The position numbers and the translations under genes were made by a program. The notes under the pieces are model-generated. The model saw only the letters and a program-made list of their open reading frames with translations, had not been told where the DNA came from and searched no databases. DNA of 64,000 nt from Hydrogenophaga taeniospiralis CCUG 15921. Its GTDB lineage: Bacteria > Pseudomonadota > Gammaproteobacteria > Burkholderiales > Burkholderiaceae_C. The DNA lies in assembly GCF_001592305.1 (NCBI RefSeq), contig NZ_BCWR01000002.1, positions 22,126 through 86,125 of the forward strand, written 5' to 3'. How positions within the stretch are numbered: the stretch's first letter is position 1; the number at the start of each line of letters is the position of its first letter. Below, in pieces: positions 45,602-55,773 of the stretch.

Positions 45602-47085
45602 ACAAAGCAGCACGCATCCTCGTGGTCGAAGACGAAAGCATCGTCGCCTTCAACCTGCAACAACGTCTGGAGCAGATGGGCTACGACGTGCCCGCCGTCG
45701 CGGTCTCCGGCGAGGAGAGCATCGAAATGGTGTCCCGGCTGATGCCCGACCTGGTGTTGATGGACATCCACATCCAGGGCGACATGGACGGCATCGAGGT
45801 GGCCTCACGGCTGCAGGAAACGCATGCCGTCCCGGTGATCTACCTGACCGCGTATTCGGAAGACTCGACCCTGGAGCGCGCGCGCAAGACCCGGCCGTAC
45901 GGCTACCTGCTCAAACCCTTTTCCGAGCGCGAGCTGCACGCCACCATCCAGATGGCCTTCGAGCGCCACAAGCTGGAAACCGAACTCACGCACAACCAGC
46001 GCTTGCTACAGCAGGCGCTGGACGCCGCCAGCATGGGAGTGATCGAGGTCGACACCGCCACCTGCACCGTTACCGCCTCGGCCCGCACGGCCGACCTGCT
46101 CGGCCACCCAGGGCAACAGACGATGTCGATCCAGGAACTGCTGTCGCGGGTGGACGCGAGCGACCGGGCCGCCATCGAAGCCCGGTTGACCGAAAACCTG
46201 AACGACCTGAAGCAGTTCAGCGAAGAGTTCCGCGTGCTCACCAAGAACAACGGTGCGCGCTGGGTCCGGGTCGAGGCCGCGCGCTGGCCCAGCCAGCGCT
46301 TCGCCGGTGTGGTGCAGGACGTCTCGGACCGCAAACACGGCGAGATCCGGCTCAAGATGCTCAACGACGGGCTGGAAAAACTGGTCACCGAACGCACCGC
46401 CGAGCTGAACCTGAGCATCAAGGAACTCGAAGCCTTCAGCTACTCCGTGGCACACGATCTGCGCGCGCCCATCCGGGCCATCGTCGGGTTCAGCAAGGAA
46501 CTGCTGCTGCGGCACCCCGCGGACCTGGGTGAAGACACGCAGGCGCTGGTCGAGCGCATCTCCGCCGCGGGCCAGCGCATGAACGCGCTGATCGACGCCC
46601 TGCTGAACATGTCCCGACTGACCCAGGTCCCCTTGCAGCTGGACGTGGTCCACATCAGCGAGATCGCCAGCGAGATCGCCGACCAGCTCATGCGGGCGGA
46701 GCCCGACCGGGTGGCCCAGGTTCGCGTGGCCCCGAGGCTCACGATGGTGGCCGATCTGGCGCTGGTGCGCAGCGTGGTGGACAACCTGCTGCGCAACGCC
46801 TGGAAATTCACTGCCCGGTGTGAGGTCACCCGGATCGACGTCGGCTCGGAAACCCGAAACGGCGAAACGGTCTTTTTCGTCCGGGACAACGGCTGCGGCT
46901 TCGACATGGCCCAGGCCACCCGCCTGTTCGGCCCGTTCCAGCGCCTGCACCGGGAACAGGATTACGCCGGCACCGGCATCGGCCTGACCATCGTGCAGCG
47001 CATCGTGATGCGCCACGGCGGCCGGGTCTGGGCGGTGGCAGCGCCCAACCAGGGCGCGACCTTCTACTTCACGCTGAGTTCCTGA
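45598..47085 (+). CDS. Response-regulator/PAS/histidine-kinase hybrid
   Basis: A 495-aa cytoplasmic protein. Residues 5-120 are a receiver domain (ILVVEDESIVAF, phospho-Asp in LVLMDIHIQGD at about 56, Lys in YLLKPFS). A PAS domain spans about 130-250, and a bacteriophytochrome-like histidine kinase spans 275-495 (AFSYSVAHDLRAPIRAIVGF, NLLRNAWKFT, GTGIGLTIV). It probably receives phosphate from the preceding kinase and signals on. No DNA-binding output is encoded here. Confidence 0.9.
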   Translation: MNKAARILVVEDESIVAFNLQQRLEQMGYDVPAVAVSGEESIEMVSRLMPDLVLMDIHIQGDMDGIEVASRLQETHAVPVIYLTAYSEDSTLERARKTRPYGYLLKPFSERELHATIQMAFERHKLETELTHNQRLLQQALDAASMGVIEVDTATCTVTASARTADLLGHPGQQTMSIQELLSRVDASDRAAIEARLTENLNDLKQFSEEFRVLTKNNGARWVRVEAARWPSQRFAGVVQDVSDRKHGEIRLKMLNDGLEKLVTERTAELNLSIKELEAFSYSVAHDLRAPIRAIVGFSKELLLRHPADLGEDTQALVERISAAGQRMNALIDALLNMSRLTQVPLQLDVVHISEIASEIADQLMRAEPDRVAQVRVAPRLTMVADLALVRSVVDNLLRNAWKFTARCEVTRIDVGSETRNGETVFFVRDNGCGFDMAQATRLFGPFQRLHREQDYAGTGIGLTIVQRIVMRHGGRVWAVAAPNQGATFYFTLSS

Positions 47086-47185
47086 CCCCCCCGCAGCGCT
47101 GCGCGCTACCCCCAGGGGGCCGAGGGCCGCGGCTCCGAGCCTGCCTGCGCAGGCTTGGACGGCCCGGCGGTGCCCTGGGTTAGAT
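47083..47185 (+). repeat. Dispersed C-rich repeat, copy 7
   Basis: It begins at the kinase TGA: ACCCCCCCGCAGCGCTGCG, TACCCCCAGGGGGC hairpin, CCTGCCTGCGCAGGC stem and GGCCCGGCGGTGCCCTGGGTT. The second half matches copy 6. Confidence 0.75.
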
Positions 47186-47223
47186 CACTTCATGCGTCGC
47201 GGTGTGAGCGCCGGCAAGAAGGC

Positions 47224-47260
47224 GAACGGATACCGTTCACCCGCACGGTGCGCCGATAAT
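47224..47260 (+). promoter_or_regulatory. Palindrome and -10 box directly before dbpA
   Basis: GAACGG-ATA-CCGTTC (47224-47238) covers the expected -35 position, and GATAAT (47255-47260) lies 5 bp before the dbpA ATG. The start site would fall on or next to the ATG, so the mRNA may be leaderless. The palindrome could be a repressor site. Confidence 0.45.
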
Positions 47261-47265
47261 CGGGG

Positions 47266-48687
<1,422 letters not shown>

Positions 48688-48766
48688 GGTCGTGTGTCGG
48701 CGATGCCGGCCGCGAAAAAGCTGGAGGCAGCCGCACCGGTTCTGCTGAGGCAGCAAACTCATTATT

Positions 48767-48781
48767 TGGGAATATTTCCCA
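48767..48781. promoter_or_regulatory. Palindrome GGGAA-N3-TTCCC before dsbD
   Basis: TGGGAA-TAT-TTCCCA is a perfect 15-bp dyad between weak -35 and a good TATGAT -10 (48785-48790), 46 bp before the dsbD ATG. The same core occurs before tlpA at 52801-52813. Confidence 0.65.
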
Positions 48782-48826
48782 TTTTATGATCCAATGGCAT
48801 TTTTCAGTGTCATTGGAGAAATTCGC

Positions 48827-50626
48827 ATGCCCTTATGGACCCGGTTCTGGATTCAACTGCTGCTCGCCATCAGCACGTTCACCACAGCAAGCTGCGCCAT
48901 GGCCAGCTCCGGGGCAGACTTCCTGCCGCCCGAGCAGGCGTTTGCCTTTTCAAGCCAGCGACTGGACGACCACACCGTGCAGCTGCGTTGGGTGATCGCA
49001 CCGGGCTACCACCTGTACCGGGAAAGGATCCAGGTCCAGTCCAACGCGAAAGACGTGGCCTGGAAGCCTTTGCAGCTGCCACCCGGCAAGGATTTGTTCG
49101 ACGCCAACTTCAATCGAACGATGGCCGTCTATAGCGGCAATCTGGCAGCGGACCTGCAGCTGACCCGTGGCCAGCAAGGACAGCAGATCGAGGTGAGCTG
49201 GCAGGGTTGCGCCGACGAAGGCTTGTGTTACCCCCCCGCCAGCGCCTCATTGACGCTGGACAAGTCGGTGGTTGCGGCCATCGCCCCGCCGCCAACGCCG
49301 GCATCCAGCACATCTCTGAACGATTTCGGGGCGTCGCTGGCATCGGGTAGCGTGCTCAAGACCATGGGCGCCTTCCTGCTGGCAGGCCTGCTCCTGGCCT
49401 TCACCCCTTGCGTGCTGCCCATGGTGCCCATCCTGTCGTCGCTGATCGCCGGCCAGACAGGCCCCGTCAGTCGGGGCAAGGGTTTTGCACTCTCGCTGAG
49501 CTATGCCATCGGCATGGCACTGGTATACGCCGGCTTCGGCGTGGCCGCCGGCCTGGCCGGCGAAGGCCTGGCCGCGGCCCTGCAGAACCCATGGGTTCTG
49601 GGCGCCTTTGCCAGCTTGCTGGCCACCCTGGCGTTGTCCATGTTTGGTGTGTATGAACTGCAAATGCCCACATTCATCCAGAGCCGCGCCACGGAATGGT
49701 CCAACCGCTTCCGGGGAGGTTCCCACGTGGGCGTCTTTTTGATGGGCGGCCTGTCCGCGCTGGTGGTGGGCCCCTGTGTGGCGGCACCCTTGGCCGGAGC
49801 GCTGGTCTACATCAGCCAGACCCGGGATGTGGTGTTGGGCGGTTCGGCGCTGTTTTCCATGGCCATGGGCATGAGTGTCCCGCTGCTGCTCGTGGGGTTG
49901 TCGGCCGGCACCTTGTTACCCCGCGCGGGCGCCTGGATGGAGAACGTCAAAAAGGTCTTCGGGATGATGCTGCTGGGCGTGGCCATCTGGATGGTCTCGC
50001 CCGTACTTCCCCCCACCGCCCACATGCTGGCCTGGTCCGTCTGGTTGCTGACAGCGGCAGCATTGCTGGGCGTGTTTGACCCGAAACAACCGGTCCCGAA
50101 CCGGGCGCAGACCCTGTCGCGCACCACCGGGGTGGGCATGGCGGCACTCGCGCTGCTGTTGCTGGTTGGCGCAGCCTCCGGTGGCGACTCGGTGCTGCAA
50201 CCCCTGTCCCACCTCAAAGGCAGGATCACCCAGGAGGCGTCCGTCCAGGAGGCCGCCACCGCCCTTCCCTTCGAGCGGATCCATTCTGTGGATCAACTTA
50301 ACGAGAAGCTCGCCCAGGCCAAGGCGCAAGGACAGACCGTGATGCTGGATTTCTACGCCGACTGGTGCGTGGCATGCAAAGAACTGGAGGCCTTCACCTT
50401 CAGCAAGCCGCAGGTCCGTCAGCGCCTGGCTTCGGTGCGCCTGCTTCAGGCAGACGTGACCGCGAATTCCAGTTCAGAAAAAGCGCTGCTCAAGCAGTTT
50501 GGCTTGTTTGGCCCACCGGGCATGGTGTTCTTCGATGCCCAGCGCGAACCGCAAGTGACCCACAAAGTCATCGGATTCCAGAACGCCGACGACTTCATGG
50601 CGTCCCTGGACCGCGCCCTTCCCTGA
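48827..50626 (+). CDS. dsbD: Thiol:disulfide interchange protein DsbD
   Basis: A 599-aa inner-membrane electron shuttle that carries reducing power from cytoplasmic thioredoxin to the periplasm. It has a signal peptide (about residues 1-27), an N-terminal Ig-like domain with the Cys pair GCADEGLCYPP (about 127-133), an eight-helix core with PCVLPMVP and VGPCVAAPLAG cysteines, and a C-terminal thioredoxin domain with DWCVACKELE. The start at 48827 has GGAG 8 nt upstream. A palindromic operator precedes it. It would supply reductant to the TlpA-like protein encoded downstream. Confidence 0.93.
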   Translation: MPLWTRFWIQLLLAISTFTTASCAMASSGADFLPPEQAFAFSSQRLDDHTVQLRWVIAPGYHLYRERIQVQSNAKDVAWKPLQLPPGKDLFDANFNRTMAVYSGNLAADLQLTRGQQGQQIEVSWQGCADEGLCYPPASASLTLDKSVVAAIAPPPTPASSTSLNDFGASLASGSVLKTMGAFLLAGLLLAFTPCVLPMVPILSSLIAGQTGPVSRGKGFALSLSYAIGMALVYAGFGVAAGLAGEGLAAALQNPWVLGAFASLLATLALSMFGVYELQMPTFIQSRATEWSNRFRGGSHVGVFLMGGLSALVVGPCVAAPLAGALVYISQTRDVVLGGSALFSMAMGMSVPLLLVGLSAGTLLPRAGAWMENVKKVFGMMLLGVAIWMVSPVLPPTAHMLAWSVWLLTAAALLGVFDPKQPVPNRAQTLSRTTGVGMAALALLLLVGAASGGDSVLQPLSHLKGRITQEASVQEAATALPFERIHSVDQLNEKLAQAKAQGQTVMLDFYADWCVACKELEAFTFSKPQVRQRLASVRLLQADVTANSSSEKALLKQFGLFGPPGMVFFDAQREPQVTHKVIGFQNADDFMASLDRALP

Positions 50627-50676
50627 AAAAGATGGCCGCGCTCGGCCTGCCCGCCGCGGGCGCAAAGGCCCGCCTC

Positions 50677-51753
50677 TCAGTCGTCTTCGATCTCGATCTC
50701 ACGGGCCATGAGCACCGCGCCTTGCCAGGTGCCATCGATCTCGATCTCCATGCCTGGCCGGAGCTGGGCATAGATCGACGGCACGGCACGGGCATCGACT
50801 TCGGTTGACCCCAACATGAGGCGGCTACCGGGCAACAGGGCGGTCACCACCCCCTCAATTTCCACCTCCACGCCCGCCGGTGCAGGCGACCCGCCGCGAA
50901 CATCGATCAGGTGCGATCCCGACACACGCAGTGCGTCGTCCTCGGCATCCCAACGCCCCACCACACGAACCAGGCGTCCTGTGTGCAAGTCATCGGCACG
51001 ATCACCCGACAGCAGGATGCCGTTGAGCCGTCGTTCGTCATGGTGTTCGACCACAAAACCCGAACCCACCATGGACTCGCCTGCCGGCCCCACGGAGACC
51101 CGGGTGGCGATCCAGTTGCCGCCTTGGGCATCGGCCTGCAAACCCCAGACCGTCACCCACTGACCGACAGCCATGCCCGCGGCGCCGGGCACACCCTCAT
51201 AGAAGGTCGAGCCACGGGTCTGCACATTCATGCCCATCACCGTGAACGAGCCCGAAGCCACCGCCGACACCTCTCCCTGGGCAATGGACCAGACTTCGAT
51301 GGAATCGGCCCGACCGGAAACCCCGTCGGCATAGCGTTCACCCACCACCGTAGCGACCATGCCCAGTCGCAGACGATCCGATGGCGCCGAACCACCATCA
51401 ATGGTGATGTCAGCGGCGCGCTCGTCGAAATGAATGCCATTGAGCACCACGCTGCCGAAAGCGGAAATGGAGCCTTGCGAATAGATCCCCGTGCCCCCGG
51501 TGCCCGGCGCGTTGGGGCTCCCGGTGCCACCCGTCCCCGGCGCTCCCGCCGTTTGCTGGTCCGTCCCTGGGGAATCGGTGCTGGCATCCGTCGTCGGGTT
51601 GCCGCTGAAACCACTGCCGCCACCCGACCCCGACCCGGACGTGATCTCCGTCGTGCCCGGCGATCCACCACCACAGCCCGACAGGGATGCGATGGCCAAG
51701 GCAATCCAATGCCTGCGACTGACTCGCAGATCTGGCTCCGACAGATGGTTCAT
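50677..51753 (-). CDS. DUF5666 lipoprotein with Tat-type signal
   Basis: A 358-aa exported protein. The N-terminus VSRRHWIALAIASLSGCGGG combines an SRR twin-arginine motif and a lipoprotein Cys (about residue 29). A low-complexity Gly/Ser/Thr/Pro linker follows (about 32-85). The rest contains repeated DUF5666 beta-barrel units (GSVVLNGIHF, LRLGMVATVVGE, GMEIEIDGTW). Function unknown, presumably cell-surface binding. It overlaps DUF6502 (ATGA), a pairing common in betaproteobacteria. Confidence 0.85.
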   Translation of the reverse strand: MNHLSEPDLRVSRRHWIALAIASLSGCGGGSPGTTEITSGSGSGGGSGFSGNPTTDASTDSPGTDQQTAGAPGTGGTGSPNAPGTGGTGIYSQGSISAFGSVVLNGIHFDERAADITIDGGSAPSDRLRLGMVATVVGERYADGVSGRADSIEVWSIAQGEVSAVASGSFTVMGMNVQTRGSTFYEGVPGAAGMAVGQWVTVWGLQADAQGGNWIATRVSVGPAGESMVGSGFVVEHHDERRLNGILLSGDRADDLHTGRLVRVVGRWDAEDDALRVSGSHLIDVRGGSPAPAGVEVEIEGVVTALLPGSRLMLGSTEVDARAVPSIYAQLRPGMEIEIDGTWQGAVLMAREIEIEDD

Positions 51754-52676
51754 GAGGTTGGTTTTTTCTTGTGCCGACGTGCGGGCTGGGCAGCCTCGGC
51801 AGGCAGGGAGGGTGTGCTGATCGCCTGATGGAAATACACACCAAACCGCACGCGCTGCTTGGGCCCTGAATCGCTCGAACTGCGTTGTTCGGCGACCGTG
51901 GCGCTCATCAAAAACTGCTGGAGCACATCGGCCCACAAGCGCCGGGCGGCCCGCTGCAACTCCTGCGCCTGATCAGCCGACAGCTCGGAAGAAAAAGCAC
52001 TCTGCTCCAGCAAGGGCGGCCCCTGCCGATCGGGTGACAGATTGAAGGCGGCTGCCGCCAGATGGTCCCCCACGTTTTCGGCCAGGAAATGGAACGAATC
52101 GCCCAGTCCCTCCTGGGGCACAAAAGCGGTGTCCTTGAGCAGGACCATTCCCTCGGCACTGACGGATACCACGCCCATGCGCAGCAGTTCGTCCAGCACG
52201 GCACGCGCACCGACGTCACGGCTGACCTCGGCCACCAGCGTGGGGAAATCCGGCTCTCCGGGATGCCCCAGACGGGGTGTCCGGGCCAAGGGCAGCGGCG
52301 TCTTGTCCGCCTTCAGGAAACGCGGTTCGCTGATCCAGCGGGCCACCACATTTGCCGCCATCGGCACCATCGGCGCCGCCACGCCTTCGGGCACGGGCTC
52401 CTCCCGCAATCGCCGCACATCCTTTCGATGCAATCCCGTCTGCAGCGCGATGCGCGTGTCGGTACTGCTTCGATCGGTCGGCGCACTGGCCAGCGCTTCG
52501 TCGACCAAGGCCTTTTTGAGCAGTTCCACCATCACCGGGTGCTGCAAGCCGTGGTCAATCATGAGCCGCGCCAGAGGCCGAAGGATCTGGGAAACCGCCT
52601 GTGCAGCCAAGGCGGGCTGAGGCAAACCGGAAGCCGGTTTCGTCTCTGCGTTGTCTGGATCGGAGGCGGCGTTCAT
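51750..52676 (-). CDS. DUF6502 family protein, possible DNA-binding regulator
   Basis: A 308-aa cytoplasmic protein of the DUF6502 family, with no signal peptide. The N-terminal part contains a helix-turn-helix-like segment (TRIALQTGLHRKDVRRLREE, about residues 73-92), then an all-helical domain (RPLARLMIDHGLQHPVMVEL earlier, LVAEVSRDVGARAVLDELLR mid). The C-terminus is basic (ARRHKKKPTS). It is divergent from tlpA, 193 bp apart, with a palindrome between them. I infer it could recognise that site, but no family member has been shown to do so to my knowledge. Confidence 0.8.
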   Translation of the reverse strand: MNAASDPDNAETKPASGLPQPALAAQAVSQILRPLARLMIDHGLQHPVMVELLKKALVDEALASAPTDRSSTDTRIALQTGLHRKDVRRLREEPVPEGVAAPMVPMAANVVARWISEPRFLKADKTPLPLARTPRLGHPGEPDFPTLVAEVSRDVGARAVLDELLRMGVVSVSAEGMVLLKDTAFVPQEGLGDSFHFLAENVGDHLAAAAFNLSPDRQGPPLLEQSAFSSELSADQAQELQRAARRLWADVLQQFLMSATVAEQRSSSDSGPKQRVRFGVYFHQAISTPSLPAEAAQPARRHKKKPTS

Positions 52677-52732
52677 GCGGTTGTGATCGTTCGGGGCATC
52701 CGGAATTCTGCCCTCGATGCGATGACAACAAT

Positions 52733-52814
52733 TTTATGGGGGTTTTTACCAAATTTAGGAACAAGGGCTTGACAGCCATATTGCCATCCATGACATTTAT
52801 GGGAAATTTTCCCG
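52733..52814 (+). promoter_or_regulatory. tlpA promoter with palindrome and a deleted second copy
   Basis: The -35 TTGACA is at 52769-52774 with a weak -10 near 52792. The palindrome GGGAAATTTTCCC lies at 52801-52813 over the likely start site. Upstream, TTTATGGG-GGTTTTTACCA (about 52733-52751) resembles the flanks of the palindrome with its middle missing. It is shared with the divergent DUF6502 gene. Confidence 0.55.
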
Positions 52815-52869
52815 TTTTTACCATTTCACCACCGGCCTTCCCATCCCATCAACCAACCCACTCACTGAC

Positions 52870-53379
52870 ATGACTCTGCTGCATCCCCCCCTGATCGGTG
52901 CTTGCACCCTTGCGCTGGCCAGCCTGCTGGCCCCCATGGCGCAGGCGGCCGACATGGGTCAAACCGCCCCATCGTTCGAACTGCCCGGCCACAAGGGTCC
53001 GATACAGCTCTCGGCCTACAAGGGCAAAACCGTCTACCTCGACTTCTGGGCCTCCTGGTGCGGCCCGTGCAAGCAATCGTTCCCGTGGATGAACGACATG
53101 CAGAAGCGCTACAGCAGCAGCGGCCTGCGCGTCATCGGGGTCAACCTCGATCAGAAAACGGATGACGCCAAGGCCTTCCTGGCCGACACCCCTGCCCACT
53201 TCGACGTGGCCTACGACCCGGAGGGCAAGACCCCGAAGAGCTACGGCATCAAGGGCATGCCGACTTCACTGCTGATTGGTCCGGATGGAAAGGTCCTCAT
53301 GGTCCATCAGGGCTTCAAGGAAGAAAACCGCCCGGAACTCGAAAAGCAGATCAAGCAAGCACTGCACCTTAAGGACTGA
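52870..53379 (+). CDS. TlpA-family periplasmic thioredoxin
   Basis: A 169-aa exported thiol oxidoreductase with a signal peptide (cleavage after APMAQA, about residue 26) and active site WCGPC (Cys64, Cys67). It has the cis-Pro in GMPTSLLIG. Related proteins keep periplasmic thiols reduced for cytochrome c or copper-site assembly, receiving electrons from DsbD. It is first in a five-gene operon with a cytochrome c lipoprotein and ApbE, so it may maintain haem-site or surface cysteines there. The next gene starts 2 nt after its stop. Confidence 0.9.
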   Translation: MTLLHPPLIGACTLALASLLAPMAQAADMGQTAPSFELPGHKGPIQLSAYKGKTVYLDFWASWCGPCKQSFPWMNDMQKRYSSSGLRVIGVNLDQKTDDAKAFLADTPAHFDVAYDPEGKTPKSYGIKGMPTSLLIGPDGKVLMVHQGFKEENRPELEKQIKQALHLKD

Positions 53380-53381
53380 AC

Positions 53382-53603
53382 ATGAAGCCAACCTTATGTA
53401 TTTCGGCCTGTCTGCTGCTCCTGCTCGGGGGCTGCGGCAACCTGGGCCAAGTCAACCCCTGGGAGAAGGGCAACCTGGCCAAACCGTCCATGTCGTTTGA
53501 CGGCGACCCCCTGGACCAGCGCATCGAACAACACATCTACGGCAGCAAAGAGAACTCCAGCGGCGGCTACGGCGTTGGCGGTGGTGGTTGCGGCTGCAAC
53601 TGA
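53382..53603 (+). CDS. DUF4266 small lipoprotein
   Basis: A 73-aa lipoprotein: signal CISACLLLLLGGCGNLG with lipid Cys about residue 18, then WEKGNLAKPSMSF and a Gly-rich tail ending GGGCGCN. This is the DUF4266 family, nearly always adjacent to DUF3570 genes. The final Cys-rich tail could bind metal or accept a thiol exchange from the TlpA-like protein. Function unknown. Confidence 0.88.
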   Translation: MKPTLCISACLLLLLGGCGNLGQVNPWEKGNLAKPSMSFDGDPLDQRIEQHIYGSKENSSGGYGVGGGGCGCN

Positions 53604-53613
53604 AAGAGAACCC

Positions 53614-54795
53614 ATGAACACCAACACAGCCCGAAAATCGCCGTCCTGCGGCAGCGTCCTGATGGCCTCGCTGGTCTTGCCAGGCATGACCGCCCTGGTC
53701 ATGGCAACGCCCGGCACCGCCGTTGCGGAATCGGCGCCAGAAAACACCACCCTCGCATTGAAGTACGGCAACTACGCCGAGTGGCAATCCGGACTGGACC
53801 GCATCTCCGTCAACGCCCCGCAGTTCTACCTGCTCGCGCCCATCGCGGGTGAATGGTCGATAGAGGCCTCCGGTGTGGTGGACAGCGTATCGGGTGCCAC
53901 GCCACGGCTGCACACCCAGCGTTCAGGCGCCAGCCGCATGACCGAGGAACGCAAGGCCGGTGACGTCAAAGTCACACGGTACCTCTCTCGCTCCGCGTAC
54001 TCGGTCGGCATCGCGTATTCGGACGAGCACGACTACACCTCGCAGGCCCTGGGCTTGCAGGGGCGCTGGTCAACCGAAGACAACAACCGGACCTACACGC
54101 TCGGACTGGGTTTCTCCAGCGACCGGATCGACAACCAGAGCAATGGCGTCAACACCGCCATCAACAGGCACAAACGCACCGCCGACGTCATGGCGGGCGT
54201 CACACAGGTGCTCACGCCCAACGACATCGTGCAGTTCAACCTCACCAGAGGCAACGGCAGCGGGTACTTCAACGACCCCTACAAGTCGTTCGACGAAAGA
54301 CCCGATCACCGCAACAGCTGGATATCGCTCGCGCGCTGGAACCACCACCTCGCCGCCGCCGATGCCACGGTTCGGAGCAGCTACCGGTACTACAGCGACA
54401 CCTTCGGCGTGCGCTCGCACACCGTCGACATGGAAGTGGTCAAGCGCGTGGGGCGCTGGACCTTCACCCCCGGCCTGCGCTACTACACGCAAAGTGCCGC
54501 CAGCTTCTACTTCGACCCGGTGTTTGATGGCAGCGGACGCTACGACGAAGTGGCCACATTGACCAGGGCCTCTTCATTGACTGGCTTCAGGTCAGGAGAT
54601 CAGCGGCTGGCCGCCTTTGGCGCCGTGACGGCGTCCATGAAACTGGGATACGCACTCACGCCCAGGACGACCGTGGATCTCAAGCTGGACGCCTATCGCC
54701 AAGCGACGTCCCTGCGCCTGGGAGGCCAAGGCAGCCCCGGCCTGACCCCCTTGAATGCGCGACTCATACAAGTGGGCATCGCCCACAAGTTCTGA
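53614..54795 (+). CDS. DUF3570 outer-membrane beta-barrel protein with possible flavinylation site
   Basis: A 393-aa exported protein of family DUF3570. The signal peptide ends about residue 39 (GTAVAES). After a short plug-like start the chain is a run of amphipathic strands (QALGLQGRW, TYTLGLGFSS, VRSSYRYYSD) ending in Phe, typical of an outer-membrane barrel. At residues 90-96 it has DSVSGAT, which resembles the D-x-x-S/T-G-A-T/S motif that ApbE enzymes modify with FMN; the apbE gene is next. A second, weaker RSGAS lies at about 103-107. Flavinylation is a prediction. Confidence 0.85.
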   Translation: MNTNTARKSPSCGSVLMASLVLPGMTALVMATPGTAVAESAPENTTLALKYGNYAEWQSGLDRISVNAPQFYLLAPIAGEWSIEASGVVDSVSGATPRLHTQRSGASRMTEERKAGDVKVTRYLSRSAYSVGIAYSDEHDYTSQALGLQGRWSTEDNNRTYTLGLGFSSDRIDNQSNGVNTAINRHKRTADVMAGVTQVLTPNDIVQFNLTRGNGSGYFNDPYKSFDERPDHRNSWISLARWNHHLAAADATVRSSYRYYSDTFGVRSHTVDMEVVKRVGRWTFTPGLRYYTQSAASFYFDPVFDGSGRYDEVATLTRASSLTGFRSGDQRLAAFGAVTASMKLGYALTPRTTVDLKLDAYRQATSLRLGGQGSPGLTPLNARLIQVGIAHKF

Positions 54796-54804
54796 GCCTG
54801 TGTC

Positions 54805-55773
54805 ATGAGCCACTGGCGCACCCTCCAGTTCCACTTTTCGGCCATGGCCAGCCCATGCTTGCTGCAAGTGGACGGACGGAACGAACGTGCGATGCGTTCG
54901 GCGGCGGCCAAGGCCATCGCCGAGGTCCACCGGATCGAGCAGAAGTACTCCCGTTACACGCCCAACAGCGTGATCTCGCGCATCAATCAAGCGGCGGGTG
55001 AAGCCATGGTCGACATCGACCCGGAAACGGTCGGCCTGCTCGACTACGCCGACCGTCTCTGGGCCTTGAGCGACGGGCTCTTTGACGCGACTTCCGGGGT
55101 GCTGCGAAAGGCCTGGGACTTCAAGCGGGCCGCGAAACCCGGCCCCGGTGTTCTGGACCGGCTCCTGCCCCTGGTGGGCTGGCAGCATGTAGAGCGCAAG
55201 GGCTCGCGGGTCCGCTTGCCGATGCATGGCATGGAACTCGACGTCGGTGGATTCGGCAAGGAATACGCCGCCGACCGCGCCGCGTTGACGCTGCAGCAAT
55301 GCGGCTTCGAACATGCGCTGGTCAACCTGGGCGGAGATCTGAACGCCCTGGGCCCGCGGGGTCTGCCGGAATGTGAGGGGGCCCCTTGGACGATCGAAAT
55401 CCAGCACCCCAGGCCCGAGCGACCGGACGCGGGCACCTCACTGGCACACATCCCCCTGGGGCGCGGGGGCCTGGCAACCAGCGGGGACTACGAACGGTTT
55501 TTCATCGTTGACGAACAGCGCTACTGCCACGTGCTCGACCCCCGCACCGGCTGGCCCGTCAACAGCGTTCAGTCGGTCTCCGTGCTCGCAGCGAACACCT
55601 CTGCGGCAGGGGCCATGACCACCATCGCCATGCTCAAACAACGCGATGCCATCGCCTGGCTGAACACCCAACACGTCGACTACCTGCTCGTTGACAGCGA
55701 CGCGCGTATCCACACCAACACCTCTCTTCAAACCAACGCATCTCCTGCAACGATCCAAAGGACTCCATCATGA
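54805..55773 (+). CDS. apbE: ApbE-family FAD:protein FMN transferase, atypical
   Basis: A 322-aa enzyme of the ApbE family, which attaches FMN to Thr of target proteins using FAD. It has DVGGFGKEYAADRAA, LVNLGGDLNALG, GLATSGDYERFF and HVLDPRTGWPV. Two oddities stand out. No signal peptide is visible (MSHWRTLQFHFSAMASPC), although most ApbE proteins are periplasmic. The usual metal-binding Asp of the ADAxxT motif appears as Gly (SAAGAMTTIAML). It is 9 nt after the DUF3570 gene and overlaps the cytochrome gene (ATGATG). Confidence 0.87.
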   Translation: MSHWRTLQFHFSAMASPCLLQVDGRNERAMRSAAAKAIAEVHRIEQKYSRYTPNSVISRINQAAGEAMVDIDPETVGLLDYADRLWALSDGLFDATSGVLRKAWDFKRAAKPGPGVLDRLLPLVGWQHVERKGSRVRLPMHGMELDVGGFGKEYAADRAALTLQQCGFEHALVNLGGDLNALGPRGLPECEGAPWTIEIQHPRPERPDAGTSLAHIPLGRGGLATSGDYERFFIVDEQRYCHVLDPRTGWPVNSVQSVSVLAANTSAAGAMTTIAMLKQRDAIAWLNTQHVDYLLVDSDARIHTNTSLQTNASPATIQRTPS

